Shown piece by piece: positions 46,828-57,214 of a stretch of DNA of 64,000 bases (position 1 is its first letter; every line of letters begins with the position of its first letter). Source of the stretch: Methanoregula boonei 6A8 (lineage in GTDB: Archaea > Halobacteriota > Methanomicrobia > Methanomicrobiales > Methanospirillaceae); the NCBI RefSeq assembly GCF_000017625.1, contig NC_009712.1, positions 1,054,001-1,118,000 of the forward strand, read 5' to 3'. The notes under the pieces were generated by a model that did no database searches, was not told the origin of the DNA, and saw only the letters and a list, made by a program, of their open reading frames with translations. The position numbers and the translations under genes are program-made.

Positions 46828-47009
46828 CCGTTCATCTCGGACATCCGCTATGGCGGGTGTATAATATTTGCTATCACTATAACACAAACAAGATATTGAG
46901 CATTTCGAAATAATACCGGCTATTTTTCCCGATATTTATTCTGGGGAATGTTCTGCCCAAACTCAAGATTTTTGAATCATGCCTGCATTTGTAGGTACAG
47001 GGATAGCTT

Positions 47010-48302
47010 ATGGCAATCGATTGGTACAATGAATTCGTTGATCCGAACTACAAACCCGCTAATGATGATCTTGTCTGTCTTTTTTACTTTGAACCGGCAG
47101 CAGGAATAACCGACAAGGAGGCGGCCGGACGGATCGCTTCCGAAAGCTCGACTGGCACTTGGACAACGCTTGCCACACTGCCTCCACGGATGAAGAAACT
47201 GGAGGCAAAGGCGTTTGAATTTGATGGCCACTATGTCAAGGTCGCCTACCCACTCGCACTCTGGGAAGAAGGAAATGCCGTGCAGCTGCTGAGCGGGATC
47301 GCGGGCAATATCTTTGGTATGAAAGCGCTCAAAAACCTGCGCCTCATTGATGCGACCCTTCCCTCCGCGTACACCCGGGAATTCAAAGGCCCCCATTTCG
47401 GGATGGACGGGATCCGGAAGATGATGGGGATCCGTGGCCGGCCACTTACCGGTGCCGTGCCCAAGCCAAAGATTGGTTTTTCGGCAAAGGAGCACGCCGA
47501 GATCGGGTACGAGACCTGGATGGGTGGATTCGATTTCGTCAAGGACGATGAAAACCTCACTTCGACATCGTTTAACCGGTTCGATGACCGTGTGAAATAT
47601 ATGACGAAGCTCCGCGATAAGGCAGAAAAGGAGACCGGTGAGAAAAAATCGGCATTTCTCAACATTTCTGCCGATGTGGAGACGATGAAGAAGCGGGCCG
47701 ACCTGCTCGTTGAGTACGGCTGGAACTACGCGATGATCGATGTAGTAGTTGCCGGAACCGCGAGCGTCATGACGATGCGGGACTACTGTTCCGATCTCGG
47801 CCTTGCGATCCACGCCCACCGCGCATTTCATTCGGCATTCGATCGGAACAAAAAGCACGGGATGACTATGTACTTCCTCGCAAAGCTCATGCGCCTGATA
47901 GGGGTCTCCCAGATCCATACCGGGACCGCAGTGGGCAAGCTTACCGGGACAAAGACCGAATCGATTCTTCTTGCCGATCTCCTGCGAAAGCAGAAGATAC
48001 AGGAAGTCTCCCACCAGTGCCTTGCTCAGGACTGGGGAACGATAAAGACGGCATTCCCGGTCTCATCCGGCGGCCTGCACCCGGGCCTTGTTCCCGATGT
48101 GCTCGATATCTACGGCACGGATCTTGTGCTGCTTGTCTCCGGAGGTATCCACGGCCACCCGAAAGGAACCAGGGCCGGGGCAAAGGCGACCATGCAGGCG
48201 ATCGAGGCATGGCAGGAAGGGATCACGCTCGATGAGAAAGCAAAAAAAGCAAAGGAACTCAAAGAGGCCCTTGCCAAGTGGGGCTACTACAAACCGAAGT
48301 GA
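47010..48302 (+). CDS. rbcL: RuBisCO large chain, archaeal form III
   Basis: 430 residues, typical for form III. Active-site residues are intact: Lys152 and Lys154 in VPKPKIGFS, the carbamylated Lys178 with metal ligands Asp180 and Glu181 in FDFVKDDENLTS, HAHRAFH, and loop-6 Lys in GTAVGKLTG. There is no small subunit gene. In archaea it takes ribulose-1,5-bisphosphate made from nucleotides, and in Methanospirillum-type methanogens it works with phosphoribulokinase. Neither phosphoribulokinase nor the AMP pathway genes are in this window. Confidence 0.97.
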   Translation: MAIDWYNEFVDPNYKPANDDLVCLFYFEPAAGITDKEAAGRIASESSTGTWTTLATLPPRMKKLEAKAFEFDGHYVKVAYPLALWEEGNAVQLLSGIAGNIFGMKALKNLRLIDATLPSAYTREFKGPHFGMDGIRKMMGIRGRPLTGAVPKPKIGFSAKEHAEIGYETWMGGFDFVKDDENLTSTSFNRFDDRVKYMTKLRDKAEKETGEKKSAFLNISADVETMKKRADLLVEYGWNYAMIDVVVAGTASVMTMRDYCSDLGLAIHAHRAFHSAFDRNKKHGMTMYFLAKLMRLIGVSQIHTGTAVGKLTGTKTESILLADLLRKQKIQEVSHQCLAQDWGTIKTAFPVSSGGLHPGLVPDVLDIYGTDLVLLVSGGIHGHPKGTRAGAKATMQAIEAWQEGITLDEKAKKAKELKEALAKWGYYKPK

Positions 48303-48335
48303 CGGCATCACCTTCATGCCGCATTCCCATCCCTT

Positions 48336-48343
48336 TTTATATC
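48336..48343 (+). promoter_or_regulatory. TATA box of uvrB
   Basis: TTTATATC ends 22 nt before the GTG at 48366. That spacing predicts that the transcript starts on the GTG and supports the choice of this start codon. Confidence 0.6.
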
Positions 48344-48365
48344 CCGGTAAAAACACTTAAGCACC

Positions 48366-50348
48366 GTGACTGGTTTCGAGCTCGTATCGTCTTTTCTCCC
48401 GGCCGGATCGCAGCCGGAAGCAATTGCACAGCTTAGCGACGGCCTTGCTGATAACGCCCGGTTCCAGACTCTGCTTGGGGTCACCGGGTCAGGCAAGACG
48501 TTTACTATGGCAAACGTGATCGCCGCTGCCAATAAGCCGACGCTGGTGATAGCCCATAACAAGACTCTTGCCGCCCAGCTCTACCAGGAGTTCTGTGATT
48601 TCTTCCCGCACAACCGGGTGGAGTATTTCGTTTCTTATTATGATTATTACCAGCCCGAGTCCTATATCCCGGCAAAGGACCAGTACATTGAGAAGGATTC
48701 TGCGATCAACCCGAAAATTGAGATGCTCCGCCTTTCTGCCACGGCCTCGCTCTCCCACCGGCGCGATGTGATCGTGGTTGCCTCGGTCTCCTGTATCTTT
48801 GGTTTGGGCAATCCCGAAAACTTCCGGAATCTCGGGTTCGATCTTTCTGTCGGCCAGAAGATCCCGCGAAACGAGATCATGAGCCGGCTTCTGGATATCC
48901 AGTTCGAGAGGAACGATATCGACCTCTCACCGGGCCGGTTCCGGGTCAAGGGCGACATCATTGATATTGTTCCCGGGTACTTCAATGACATTATCCGGAT
49001 CGAACTCTTCGGAGACGAGATCGAGAAGATCCGTGAGGTGGACAAAAATACCGGGGCCAAAAAAGAGGAGATGAAATATTTTTACGTGTATCCTGCCCGC
49101 CACTTTGTCACCCCGGAGAGCGCACAGAAAACTGCTGTTGCGTCGATACAGGAAGAGCTCGACGAAGTCCTTCCCACACTGGGACTTGTCGAGGCACACC
49201 GCCTCAGGCAGCGGACAAATTTCGATCTCGAAATGATCCGCGAGACCGGCTCCTGCAAGGGAATCGAAAATTATTCGCGGCACTTCGATGGGAGGAAAGC
49301 CGGCGAGAAACCCTACTGTCTGCTCGACTATTTCCCCGATGACTTCCTGCTGATCATCGATGAGAGCCACCAGACGATCCCGCAGCTGCACGGTATGTAC
49401 AACGGCGACCGCTCGCGCAAGGAGACACTGGTGAATTATGGGTTCCGCCTTCCCTCCGCGCTCGACAACCGTCCCCTGAAGTTCTTCGAGTTCGAGCAGT
49501 ACATGCGACAGGTGGTTTTTGTCTCGGCGACACCCGGCCCGTACGAATTAAAACATTCCACGCAGGTGGTCGAGCAGATCATCCGCCCCACCGGTCTTGT
49601 CGATCCCTCAGTCGAGGTCAGGCCGATCGAAGGACAGACCCTTGATGTAATCGAGGAGGTCAAAAAGACCATTGCCCGGGGAGACCGGGTGCTTGTGACC
49701 ACACTCACGAAGAAACTTGCTGAGGAACTTTCCGAGTATCTTGCAGACAAAGGGATCCGAACCCGGTATCTCCATTCGGAGATCCAGACCCTGGAGCGTA
49801 CTGAGATCATCCGCGAATTACGGCTGGGCAAATTCGATGTGCTGGTTGGGATCAACCTCCTGCGGGAAGGGCTTGATATTCCTGAAGTAGGATTCATCGG
49901 GATCCTTGATGCCGACAAGGAAGGATTTCTCCGCGATACCCGCAGCCTGATCCAGATCATCGGCAGGGCAGCCCGGAACGTGAATGCGAACGTTGTGCTG
50001 TACGCAGATTCCATGACTGACTCCATGAAATCTGCAATTTCCGAGACAAGGCGCCGGCGCGAGATGCAGATCGCGTATAACGAAAATCATCACATCACTC
50101 CGCAGACCATCATAAAGCCGGTCAAGGAAAAAGAGGTGGAGATTAAGGACACAAAGCACGTGCCCAAAGCAGAGATCCCCAATGTTGTGATCGAGCTCGA
50201 GAAACAGATGCGGGATGCCGCGGACAGCCTCGATTTCGAGAGGGCGATCGCGCTCCGGGAACAGGTGAAAAAACTCAACGAGAGGCTTAAGGAAGCCGGG
50301 AGTTACACCGGACACAAGGAGAATACAAAACAGAAAAAACGCTCTTGA
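48366..50348 (+). CDS. uvrB: UvrB, excinuclease ABC helicase-like subunit
   Basis: 660 residues from a GTG start. It has Walker [15 protein letters not shown] (about 39-52), the damage-probing beta-hairpin [12 protein letters not shown] (about 92-103), helicase motifs including IGRAARN, and a C-terminal UVR motif ([21 protein letters not shown]) that binds UvrC. UvrA delivers it to the lesion, and UvrC then cuts on both sides. It is encoded 63 nt after RuBisCO but has its own TATA box, so independent regulation is likely. Confidence 0.98.
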   Translation: MTGFELVSSFLPAGSQPEAIAQLSDGLADNARFQTLLGVTGSGKTFTMANVIAAANKPTLVIAHNKTLAAQLYQEFCDFFPHNRVEYFVSYYDYYQPESYIPAKDQYIEKDSAINPKIEMLRLSATASLSHRRDVIVVASVSCIFGLGNPENFRNLGFDLSVGQKIPRNEIMSRLLDIQFERNDIDLSPGRFRVKGDIIDIVPGYFNDIIRIELFGDEIEKIREVDKNTGAKKEEMKYFYVYPARHFVTPESAQKTAVASIQEELDEVLPTLGLVEAHRLRQRTNFDLEMIRETGSCKGIENYSRHFDGRKAGEKPYCLLDYFPDDFLLIIDESHQTIPQLHGMYNGDRSRKETLVNYGFRLPSALDNRPLKFFEFEQYMRQVVFVSATPGPYELKHSTQVVEQIIRPTGLVDPSVEVRPIEGQTLDVIEEVKKTIARGDRVLVTTLTKKLAEELSEYLADKGIRTRYLHSEIQTLERTEIIRELRLGKFDVLVGINLLREGLDIPEVGFIGILDADKEGFLRDTRSLIQIIGRAARNVNANVVLYADSMTDSMKSAISETRRRREMQIAYNENHHITPQTIIKPVKEKEVEIKDTKHVPKAEIPNVVIELEKQMRDAADSLDFERAIALREQVKKLNERLKEAGSYTGHKENTKQKKRS

Positions 50349-50406
50349 CCTGTGGGAAGGTTACGCCTGCTGATTCCGCCCGGGAAAATATAACCTTTCG
50401 CGATTG

Positions 50407-51756
50407 TCAGCGAACCAGGCCTTCCCGGGCCCCACCGGTATCGCTGATATCCTGGATACCTACCATGTAATACCGCTTGATAAATTCCCTCACTTTCTCC
50501 GATTCTATCCAGCCCATGTCGAGCTGGGTTACGATCCGGTCGATTTCACGGGCCTGCAGGATGATCTTATCCGATACATCCCCGGGTGCAAGACTGGAGA
50601 GACCGACAATGACAGCAAGCGGATTCCTGATGTGATCGCCAAGGATGGCAAACTGCTCGATATTCTTCTCAATCTGCTCCAGGGCCTGCCGTTTTACGGA
50701 TTCCATCTGCTTGCGGTCGGTGATATCTATAAACGAGGCCATGATGCAGACCGGGTTGCCGGTCTCATTCCTTACCAGGTTAATCCAAAGCATGACATAA
50801 AACTGCGTCTGATCCGTTTTTTTGAGCAGGATCTCGCCAAGCCAGCTCCCTTTGTGCGAGAGTGTGTCCCGTATCTTTTCGATCTCCTGAGGTGATGCCA
50901 TACATTTCCAGAGATTTGTGCCGGCAAACTCCCTTTCGCTGCGGGAGCCCATCATGGAAATCAGAGAATGGTTCACGTACGTGATCGAAAAATCAAGATC
51001 CATAATCGCAATCGCATTCAGCGAGGAACTGATCGCATGATCTTTGATAATAAGCGATTCCTCGGCCTGCTTACGGGCGGTAATATCTACGATCGTACAG
51101 ACAAACTGGTCATCCGGAAGCATTCCTGCAGAAAGCAGCATCCACCGGGTGGCGCCGCCCTTTGTCACAAACCGGGTTTCCAGGTTCTCCACATTACCCT
51201 GGCTGGCAAGGCGCTGGAAAAACCGGTCCCGGTCTGCCGCATCGGCCCACAGGTCAACGAATGTTCTTGCTTCGATTTCGGCGGGCTCGTACCCGAGTGT
51301 ATCTGCAAAGCGTCGGTTTACCTCATTTACTTTATGATCCGGGTTATTCACAAGGCCGATACCTGCCTCAGAATGGTTGAAGATACCCCGGTATTTTACC
51401 TCGTTTTTGCGCATATGAATGGCAAGGCTTGAAACAACCGCTGCTACCCCGATAACCACAAGGCATGTAACAAAGGAAGCCGCTACCTGGGCAACCGTAC
51501 CCCCGGTCACGAAAGCGACAATGGCAATAAACAGGGCAGAGACCCCGATTGCGTACGAGATTCCCCAGCGGGGGTACCAGTACGCTGCAAGGACAATCGG
51601 GATATAGAGAAGATTTGCAGCCACGGCCGCTGTTCCATAATGGAGCGCAAGAATGTTGATGAGGATTGCAATGATGGTTGTGGCAACGATAATAAACAGC
51701 CAGAGGTCTACAAAACTTTCTTCTCGTTCCCCCATGAGAGATGGTTGTCCTGTCAT
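50407..51756 (-). CDS. Membrane PAS sensor with H-box segment but no ATPase
   Basis: 449 residues. Four to five membrane helices (about 17-110) form a MASE-like sensor head. Two PAS domains follow (about 120-225 and 240-355). The end has a dimerisation/H-box-like stretch ILGDHIRNPLAVIVGL and stops with WIESEKVREFIKRYY, a C-terminal pattern that recurs in Methanomicrobiales sensors. No HATPase domain exists, so it cannot phosphorylate itself alone. It might form mixed dimers with full kinases or sense without catalysis. Confidence 0.88.
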   Translation of the reverse strand: MTGQPSLMGEREESFVDLWLFIIVATTIIAILINILALHYGTAAVAANLLYIPIVLAAYWYPRWGISYAIGVSALFIAIVAFVTGGTVAQVAASFVTCLVVIGVAAVVSSLAIHMRKNEVKYRGIFNHSEAGIGLVNNPDHKVNEVNRRFADTLGYEPAEIEARTFVDLWADAADRDRFFQRLASQGNVENLETRFVTKGGATRWMLLSAGMLPDDQFVCTIVDITARKQAEESLIIKDHAISSSLNAIAIMDLDFSITYVNHSLISMMGSRSEREFAGTNLWKCMASPQEIEKIRDTLSHKGSWLGEILLKKTDQTQFYVMLWINLVRNETGNPVCIMASFIDITDRKQMESVKRQALEQIEKNIEQFAILGDHIRNPLAVIVGLSSLAPGDVSDKIILQAREIDRIVTQLDMGWIESEKVREFIKRYYMVGIQDISDTGGAREGLVR

Positions 51757-52029
51757 GCATTCACTTCATTATGGCGGGTTACTAAGGATGGCAACCACCC
51801 GGCTACACGGCGTTTCTCCGTCATCGTCTCTGATTCCTCATTGCACAAATGGATATTAATAGTTTTCTATTATCCGGGGCATAAAGACCCACAAGGAAAG
51901 CGGCATTTGAAAAGAAAGCAGACAAAATCCTGTATTTTGGGATATTTCCAGAATTATGGAGGGAAACGGGATATCAGGCCCGTTCATCGCGCCGGATGGA
52001 GCATCCCCTCGTTTTTGCATCCCGGAAAA

Positions 52030-54495
52030 TTATCCAAATCCCCACCGGGCAAGTGTTGTATGCGAGGGATCGACATCCTTCCATGTCCAGCCCAGCGCCT
52101 CGATAATTCGTGATATCGGCTGCTCGATAGTCTTTTCAAGCATCAGCTCCCAGTCCGGGACAAATTCTTTTGGCACCTGATCGGCATACTCAAAACAGAG
52201 CACATCTGTTTTGGGGTACTTCCCGGTCACGGTTTTGATGTAGATGCGCTTGGGTTTGCTGCCCTTCCCAAACTCCGTGTGCAGGTACTGGTTTGCATAC
52301 CGTGCTCCCCGAACCTGCGCATCATCGGTTTCGTAATCGTCAAGGGACTTGCCGATCCCGCCCGGGATCCCTGCTTCATCAAGGGAAAATTTACCGGCGC
52401 GGTATTTTGTAATGATCTCTCCAAGGTAGGTCTTGATCTCTGCAAAGTCTGCTCCGGCAAGAATCGATTCCATCACCTTCGACTGCACGATCTTGGTGAT
52501 CTGCGGGGTATCGCTGCGCCGGATCTCAAAACCCACAATATCGATCTGATCTGCTTCTTTTCCCTCTTTCCAGACAAGCCTGCCGGCATACCTCTTCTTC
52601 TTTCCCGCCTGGAAAAACCGAGCATAGATCTTCTCGAACTTGATCGAGAAGTAATGGGTATCGGCATTCAGCACGTTCCGGGCAAAGTCCTGGTAACTTG
52701 TATTGAGTTTTTTCTCAAGCGTTCTTGCGGTCTCGATGGTCTTTTCCCGGTCAAGGGGAGGGATCTGCACCATGCAGGAATCCGTATCCCCGTAAATAAC
52801 TTTATAGCCCTCCTGTTCGATGACGTGACGGGTGTGTTCGATAATGGCCCGGCCTACCGAGGTGACTGCTGCCCCGATCTCACGGTCAAAAAGCCGGAAC
52901 CGGGTATAGCCTGAAACACCGTAGTAGGTGTTCATGATCACCTTGAGCACATTCTGCTGCATATCGTAGAGAACGTACTGCGCCGAGCCGTAAGGGAAGG
53001 TATTGCGGAGGTTCTTTTTTGCATCCCTCTCCTTTAACAGTTCCGAGAGAATGCTCCTTGTCAGCCCGTCGGGTTGTTTGCGGAACCGGATGCCGTTTGG
53101 CGCTTTGAGCTCGCCTTCGGGATCCTTTGTTTCGGGAGAGGCGTTGATGGTCATCATCGCCATGGGGTAGAGCGATTTGAGATCGAGCACCACCACGTTC
53201 TCCCTCACCCCTTTACTGGGTTCAAAGACCGTGGCACCCTCAAATTCTTCGGCATTTGCAAAACCCTTCGAGGGAAGAATGTACTTCCCGTGCGCCTTGC
53301 GCAGGATATACACATCGATCACACTCGATGAATTCAGGGTCTTGTCAAGGGGGCACCCGACATACCGGGCGATCTCCCGGTAAAAGCTCACAATAGAGTC
53401 TTTCCGGTCGATCGCAACGCAGAGCTCGACATCCTTAAAGTTGTACTCTACGAGGAGGGCCGGCTGCTTTCTCCAGAGGTCCGAGATAGTGCCGGTATAC
53501 CTTACTTTCCTCTCACCCACTTCTTCCTCGGCAACGGCATCGAGGCGGTAGGATTCCTTGAGGGTCGAATGCATCTTTTTGTAACCGGTCAGGAGATCAA
53601 AGAGTGCTCTGCCGCGGACAGCGTTCCTCTCGGTCATGCCGGGGAGACGGGCAAGAAGGACCGGGGAGAGACCAAGTTTTTCCATACGGCCGGTGATATA
53701 GGGCATATCGAAATCAACGAAATTCCATCCCGAAAGGACATCAGGATCGCGCCTTGCAATGTATGCGCCAAACTCCCGGAGCATTGACGCTTCGTTGTCA
53801 TAGGTGCAGATGGTGTGGACGCCCTTTTTGAAACAGCCGTTTTTAAGCCCCCCCGCAGCCTCTTTTTCCGCAATCTCACCCGGCAGTATGGCGCTTCCGA
53901 GAAGAAACGTGGTATAATCATTGTCGAACGAATCGTAACAGGTGATACAGATGATCGCATCCCTTTGCGCATCCGGGAAACCGCGCTCATCCTCACATTC
54001 GATATCGATCATGCAGACGCGGGCCGGGGCATCGGATTCCGCGGGAATAAGGGCCTGGTACTCCACCGTAGTGGAAGGTGAGGTAACGGCACCGGTCAGG
54101 CCGCAGTCGATCATAAACCGTGTTGCAAACGGGATGTCTGCTTCGAAATGGCGGTATCTCTCCCGGATCTCCCGGACATCACCTGGCCTTGTGGTATACA
54201 GTCGTCTGAGTTTCTCTCCCCGGATCGAGCGGTAAAGGGTATCGGGCTCAACGGTCACCCGGGCCGGGGGGATCTGCCCTACCTGCTCTTCAGGCACATA
54301 GAAGTAGGGGAGGAAGCCGGTGACATCGATCCGGTGGGCGGTACTTCCTGTATCCCGTCCGAAAATATGAATCACCGGTCCGTCAGGAGTATTGCTATAC
54401 TCCACCTGGTTAATCGCGATCGTCACCGGAATGTTTTCCTCATTGGCCCGGGCCACGGCAAGGATATCTGCAGATCGCATCACTTGGGTGGGCAT
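52030..54495 (-). CDS. polB: Family B DNA polymerase
   Basis: 821 residues. The proofreading exonuclease has Exo I CMIDIECEDERGF (about 162-174), Exo II with WNFVDFDMPY, and Exo III. Polymerase motif A is VVLDLKSLYPMAM, motif B has the Lys-rich VIMNTYYGVSGY, and motif C is YGDTDSCM with the two catalytic Asp. No intein is present. It is a replicative or repair polymerase of archaeal type. The gene begins 3 nt after malate dehydrogenase, so they are cotranscribed. Confidence 0.96.
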   Translation of the reverse strand: MPTQVMRSADILAVARANEENIPVTIAINQVEYSNTPDGPVIHIFGRDTGSTAHRIDVTGFLPYFYVPEEQVGQIPPARVTVEPDTLYRSIRGEKLRRLYTTRPGDVREIRERYRHFEADIPFATRFMIDCGLTGAVTSPSTTVEYQALIPAESDAPARVCMIDIECEDERGFPDAQRDAIICITCYDSFDNDYTTFLLGSAILPGEIAEKEAAGGLKNGCFKKGVHTICTYDNEASMLREFGAYIARRDPDVLSGWNFVDFDMPYITGRMEKLGLSPVLLARLPGMTERNAVRGRALFDLLTGYKKMHSTLKESYRLDAVAEEEVGERKVRYTGTISDLWRKQPALLVEYNFKDVELCVAIDRKDSIVSFYREIARYVGCPLDKTLNSSSVIDVYILRKAHGKYILPSKGFANAEEFEGATVFEPSKGVRENVVVLDLKSLYPMAMMTINASPETKDPEGELKAPNGIRFRKQPDGLTRSILSELLKERDAKKNLRNTFPYGSAQYVLYDMQQNVLKVIMNTYYGVSGYTRFRLFDREIGAAVTSVGRAIIEHTRHVIEQEGYKVIYGDTDSCMVQIPPLDREKTIETARTLEKKLNTSYQDFARNVLNADTHYFSIKFEKIYARFFQAGKKKRYAGRLVWKEGKEADQIDIVGFEIRRSDTPQITKIVQSKVMESILAGADFAEIKTYLGEIITKYRAGKFSLDEAGIPGGIGKSLDDYETDDAQVRGARYANQYLHTEFGKGSKPKRIYIKTVTGKYPKTDVLCFEYADQVPKEFVPDWELMLEKTIEQPISRIIEALGWTWKDVDPSHTTLARWGFG

Positions 54496-54498
54496 GAT

Positions 54499-55365
54499 CT
54501 ATGGCACCACCGTACGACAGAGATTCCGGACAAACGCTCCTGCATCAGCCATTTTTTCCTGCTCCCACCGGTCAAGATCCCAGGTGACAATCTCCCGGAT
54601 TCCATCCGTCCCGATCCGGGCAGGAACACCAAGCGAACAGTCCGAAAGCTGGTACTCCCCCTTAAGCACCGCAGAACAGGGGATCGTTTCCTTTGTTCCG
54701 GAAAGCAGCATTTTCAGGAGTGTGATGATATGGTATGCCGGCCCAAAGACCGTGCCCCCCTTGCCTTTGATCACATCCATGCTTGATCCCTGGAGTTCCT
54801 GGAGAATCTCAAGACGCAGGTTTTCTTCGATTGGCCTCTTGAGCCGGGAAAATACCGGTACCTGGTGTTCGCCGTGCTCCCCGAGTACAGCCGCAGGACC
54901 GTTAAGACCCCGCCGGTGCAGAGCTAAGGCAAACCGTGCGCTGTCCAGCTGGCCGCCAAAGCCGATGCAGCGCTCCCGGGGCAGGCCGGTGAGCCGGTGG
55001 AGGAGGTAGTTGTTTATGTCCATGGGATTTGTTACAGTGACCAGAATACCGGAGAAACCATCAAGCAGCCCGGCACAGGCCCGGACTACCGGAAGATTTG
55101 CCGCAAGAAGATCCGCCCGGGTTTTTATATCCGGGTTACGGGGCAGGCCGGCAGCAAATACGCAGATGTCGGCATCCTTTATGTCGCTGGGATCGGTAGA
55201 AAGAAAAACCGGAAGACCGGTATGGCTGATATCGAGGACCTGAGCCCGGAGAAAGGTGGGATCCTGGTCGTACAGCACCAGTTCATCAGCGAGCCCCATG
55301 AGGGTGGCAAGGGAGGCTACCTCTCCCCCGATCCTCCCAACCCCCATCACTGCAAGCCTCGTCAT
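54499..55365 (-). CDS. mdh: Malate dehydrogenase (NAD(P)-dependent, lactate/malate family)
   Basis: 288 residues, slightly short for the family. The dinucleotide motif is GVGRIGGE (about 8-15). Substrate and catalytic residues are visible: Arg in GLPRNPDIKTR, Arg in LDSARFAL, and catalytic His in LGEHGEHQVP. In methanogens it supplies or consumes oxaloacetate in the incomplete reductive TCA path. Asp at the end of the second strand (VLYDQD) suggests NAD preference. It is directly upstream of polB and divergent from pyrD across 117 bp. Confidence 0.93.
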   Translation of the reverse strand: MTRLAVMGVGRIGGEVASLATLMGLADELVLYDQDPTFLRAQVLDISHTGLPVFLSTDPSDIKDADICVFAAGLPRNPDIKTRADLLAANLPVVRACAGLLDGFSGILVTVTNPMDINNYLLHRLTGLPRERCIGFGGQLDSARFALALHRRGLNGPAAVLGEHGEHQVPVFSRLKRPIEENLRLEILQELQGSSMDVIKGKGGTVFGPAYHIITLLKMLLSGTKETIPCSAVLKGEYQLSDCSLGVPARIGTDGIREIVTWDLDRWEQEKMADAGAFVRNLCRTVVP

Positions 55366-55451
55366 ATCCTTTCTCCTGCATTACCTATGGATCCCACCGA
55401 TTTAAGTGACTGTCGACAACAGGATCGAGTCTGCCGGTGTTAAAGATGTCC

Positions 55452-55459
55452 TTTATAAC
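55452..55459 (+). promoter_or_regulatory. TATA box of pyrD-pyrK
   Basis: TTTATAAC ends 23 nt before the pyrD ATG at 55483, predicting a leaderless operon mRNA. Confidence 0.55.
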
Positions 55460-55482
55460 ACATCACGTCCATCTTCTGATGG

Positions 55483-56373
55483 ATGGTCGTACTCAGGACG
55501 GAACCGGTGACGATAGGCGGCGTGACCCTCAATAACCATCTCCTTCTTGCTGCCGGCGTTCTCGGGACAACCGGCGCATCGTTATCAAGGGTGCTTGCCT
55601 GCGGTGCTGGTGGCGTAGTGACAAAATCGATCGGCCCGCAGCCAAAAGACGGGCATGCTGGTCCCTGTATCGCCCTGCTTGACGACGGGATCCTCAATGC
55701 TATGGGGCTCCCCAATCCCTCAAGGGAATTTACCGGGGAATTATCGGGTCTTGGGAGTAAGCCGGTGATAGTAAGTATCTTTGGCGGGGACCCGGAGGAA
55801 TTTGCAGAAGTGGCCGGGTGGTTTAAGGGGATGGCCGCCGGCCTTGAGCTCAATCTCTCCTGCCCCCATGCGGAAGGCTATGGGGCCTCTATAGGTGTGA
55901 ACCCGGATCTTGTGGAAAAATGCACGCGTGCAGTCAGTACTCTTGGTATGCCTACCTGGGTGAAACTGACACCGAATGTCACGGATATAACGGCAATCGG
56001 AAAGGCAGCAGAGCGTGGGGGCGCGTCGGCAATTGTGGCCGTTAACACGGTAAAAGCCATGCGCATATCCACTGCACTCCGGCGGCCGGTGCTGGGAAAC
56101 CGGTACGGCGGCCTTTCCGGGGAAGCCATATTCCCGGTGGCTGTCCGCTGTGTCTATGAACTGTATGAAGCCTGTTCCCTCCCCATTATTGGGTGCGGCG
56201 GGATCTCTTCTGCCGATAACGTGATTGAGATGATGATGGCAGGGGCCTGTGCCGTTGAGATTGGCAGTGCCGTGCAGAAGCATGACATCACCGTCTTTGA
56301 AACCATAAAAAACGACCTGTACGCAAAGAAAGGGATCGATCCCGCAGAGATCATAGGGTGTGCCCATGGATGA
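55483..56373 (+). CDS. pyrD: Dihydroorotate dehydrogenase catalytic subunit, type 1B
   Basis: 296 residues. FMN-dependent oxidation of dihydroorotate to orotate in pyrimidine synthesis. The (beta/alpha)8 barrel has active-site Cys127 in LNLSCPHAEG, the marker of class 1 enzymes, and FMN-phosphate loops GCGGISS and AVEIGSAV near the end. As type 1B it needs the PyrK partner, whose gene overlaps the end of pyrD. Confidence 0.97.
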   Translation: MVVLRTEPVTIGGVTLNNHLLLAAGVLGTTGASLSRVLACGAGGVVTKSIGPQPKDGHAGPCIALLDDGILNAMGLPNPSREFTGELSGLGSKPVIVSIFGGDPEEFAEVAGWFKGMAAGLELNLSCPHAEGYGASIGVNPDLVEKCTRAVSTLGMPTWVKLTPNVTDITAIGKAAERGGASAIVAVNTVKAMRISTALRRPVLGNRYGGLSGEAIFPVAVRCVYELYEACSLPIIGCGGISSADNVIEMMMAGACAVEIGSAVQKHDITVFETIKNDLYAKKGIDPAEIIGCAHG

Positions 56374-57130
56374 GCAGCTGCCGGTGCAGGTGACCCTCAC
56401 CGAGATAAAAACAGAGACCCCCTCGGTAAAGACGTTCTTTTTCGATCGCACATTTGCGTTTGAGCCGGGCCAGTTCGTTATGGTCTGGGTCCCGGGGGTA
56501 GACGAGGTTCCCATGGCGCTCTCCTCGCCAAACAGTGTCACGGTCCAGAAAGCCGGCGATGCAACCGGCGCCATGTTTGATCTCCGCGTGGGGATGGGAC
56601 TGGGAATACGCGGCCCCTATGGGAAGGGTTTTACCCGGGGCGAGAAGATGCTTGCAATTGGCGGGGGTGTGGGAGCAGCACCGCTTCTCCCGCTCGCCCG
56701 GTCGGACTGTGTGATGACCCTGCTCCTTGGTGCACGGACCGAAAAGGAACTCCTCTTTGTCGACCAGCTGGACGAGAGCACCGATGTTATTATTGCAACT
56801 GATGACGGATCCCTTGGGCAGCACGGGTACGTCACCGATCTCTTCAAAGAAATCAACCCTGCAGTGTACGACAGGATTGCGGTCTGCGGGCCGGAGCCGA
56901 TGATGCGTGCGGTGCTTGCTGCTGTCGATACTATCGGGTTTGCCGCTAAAACGGAATTTTCTCTTCACCGGTACATGAAATGTGGTGTGGGCATCTGCGG
57001 TTCCTGCTGCATCGATCACGAGGGCCTGCGTGTCTGCCGGGACGGCCCGGTCTTCTCTGGCGAACAACTCAAAAAGAGTGAATTCGGGCATTACACCCGG
57101 GATGCAAGCGGCAGGAAGAAAAAGATCTGA
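56366..57130 (+). CDS. pyrK: Dihydroorotate dehydrogenase electron-transfer subunit
   Basis: 254 residues from the ATG at 56366, which has AGGGTG upstream; a GTG at 56360 is also possible. An FAD-binding beta barrel (GQFVMVWVPG), an NAD-binding domain (AIGGGVGAAPLLPL, about 99-112) and a C-terminal [2Fe-2S] site with Cys208, Cys213, Cys216 and Cys226 are present. It passes electrons from PyrD's FMN to NAD. It overlaps pyrD by 8 bp, consistent with coupled synthesis of the two subunits. Confidence 0.96.
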   Translation: MDEQLPVQVTLTEIKTETPSVKTFFFDRTFAFEPGQFVMVWVPGVDEVPMALSSPNSVTVQKAGDATGAMFDLRVGMGLGIRGPYGKGFTRGEKMLAIGGGVGAAPLLPLARSDCVMTLLLGARTEKELLFVDQLDESTDVIIATDDGSLGQHGYVTDLFKEINPAVYDRIAVCGPEPMMRAVLAAVDTIGFAAKTEFSLHRYMKCGVGICGSCCIDHEGLRVCRDGPVFSGEQLKKSEFGHYTRDASGRKKKI

Positions 57131-57214
57131 CCCGGTCTCCCCTGCCCGTACAATCCGTTTTTTATTGTTCCCACATTTTCCCGGGCTGACAAGAATGGTG
57201 TCCGGAAATCTCGT

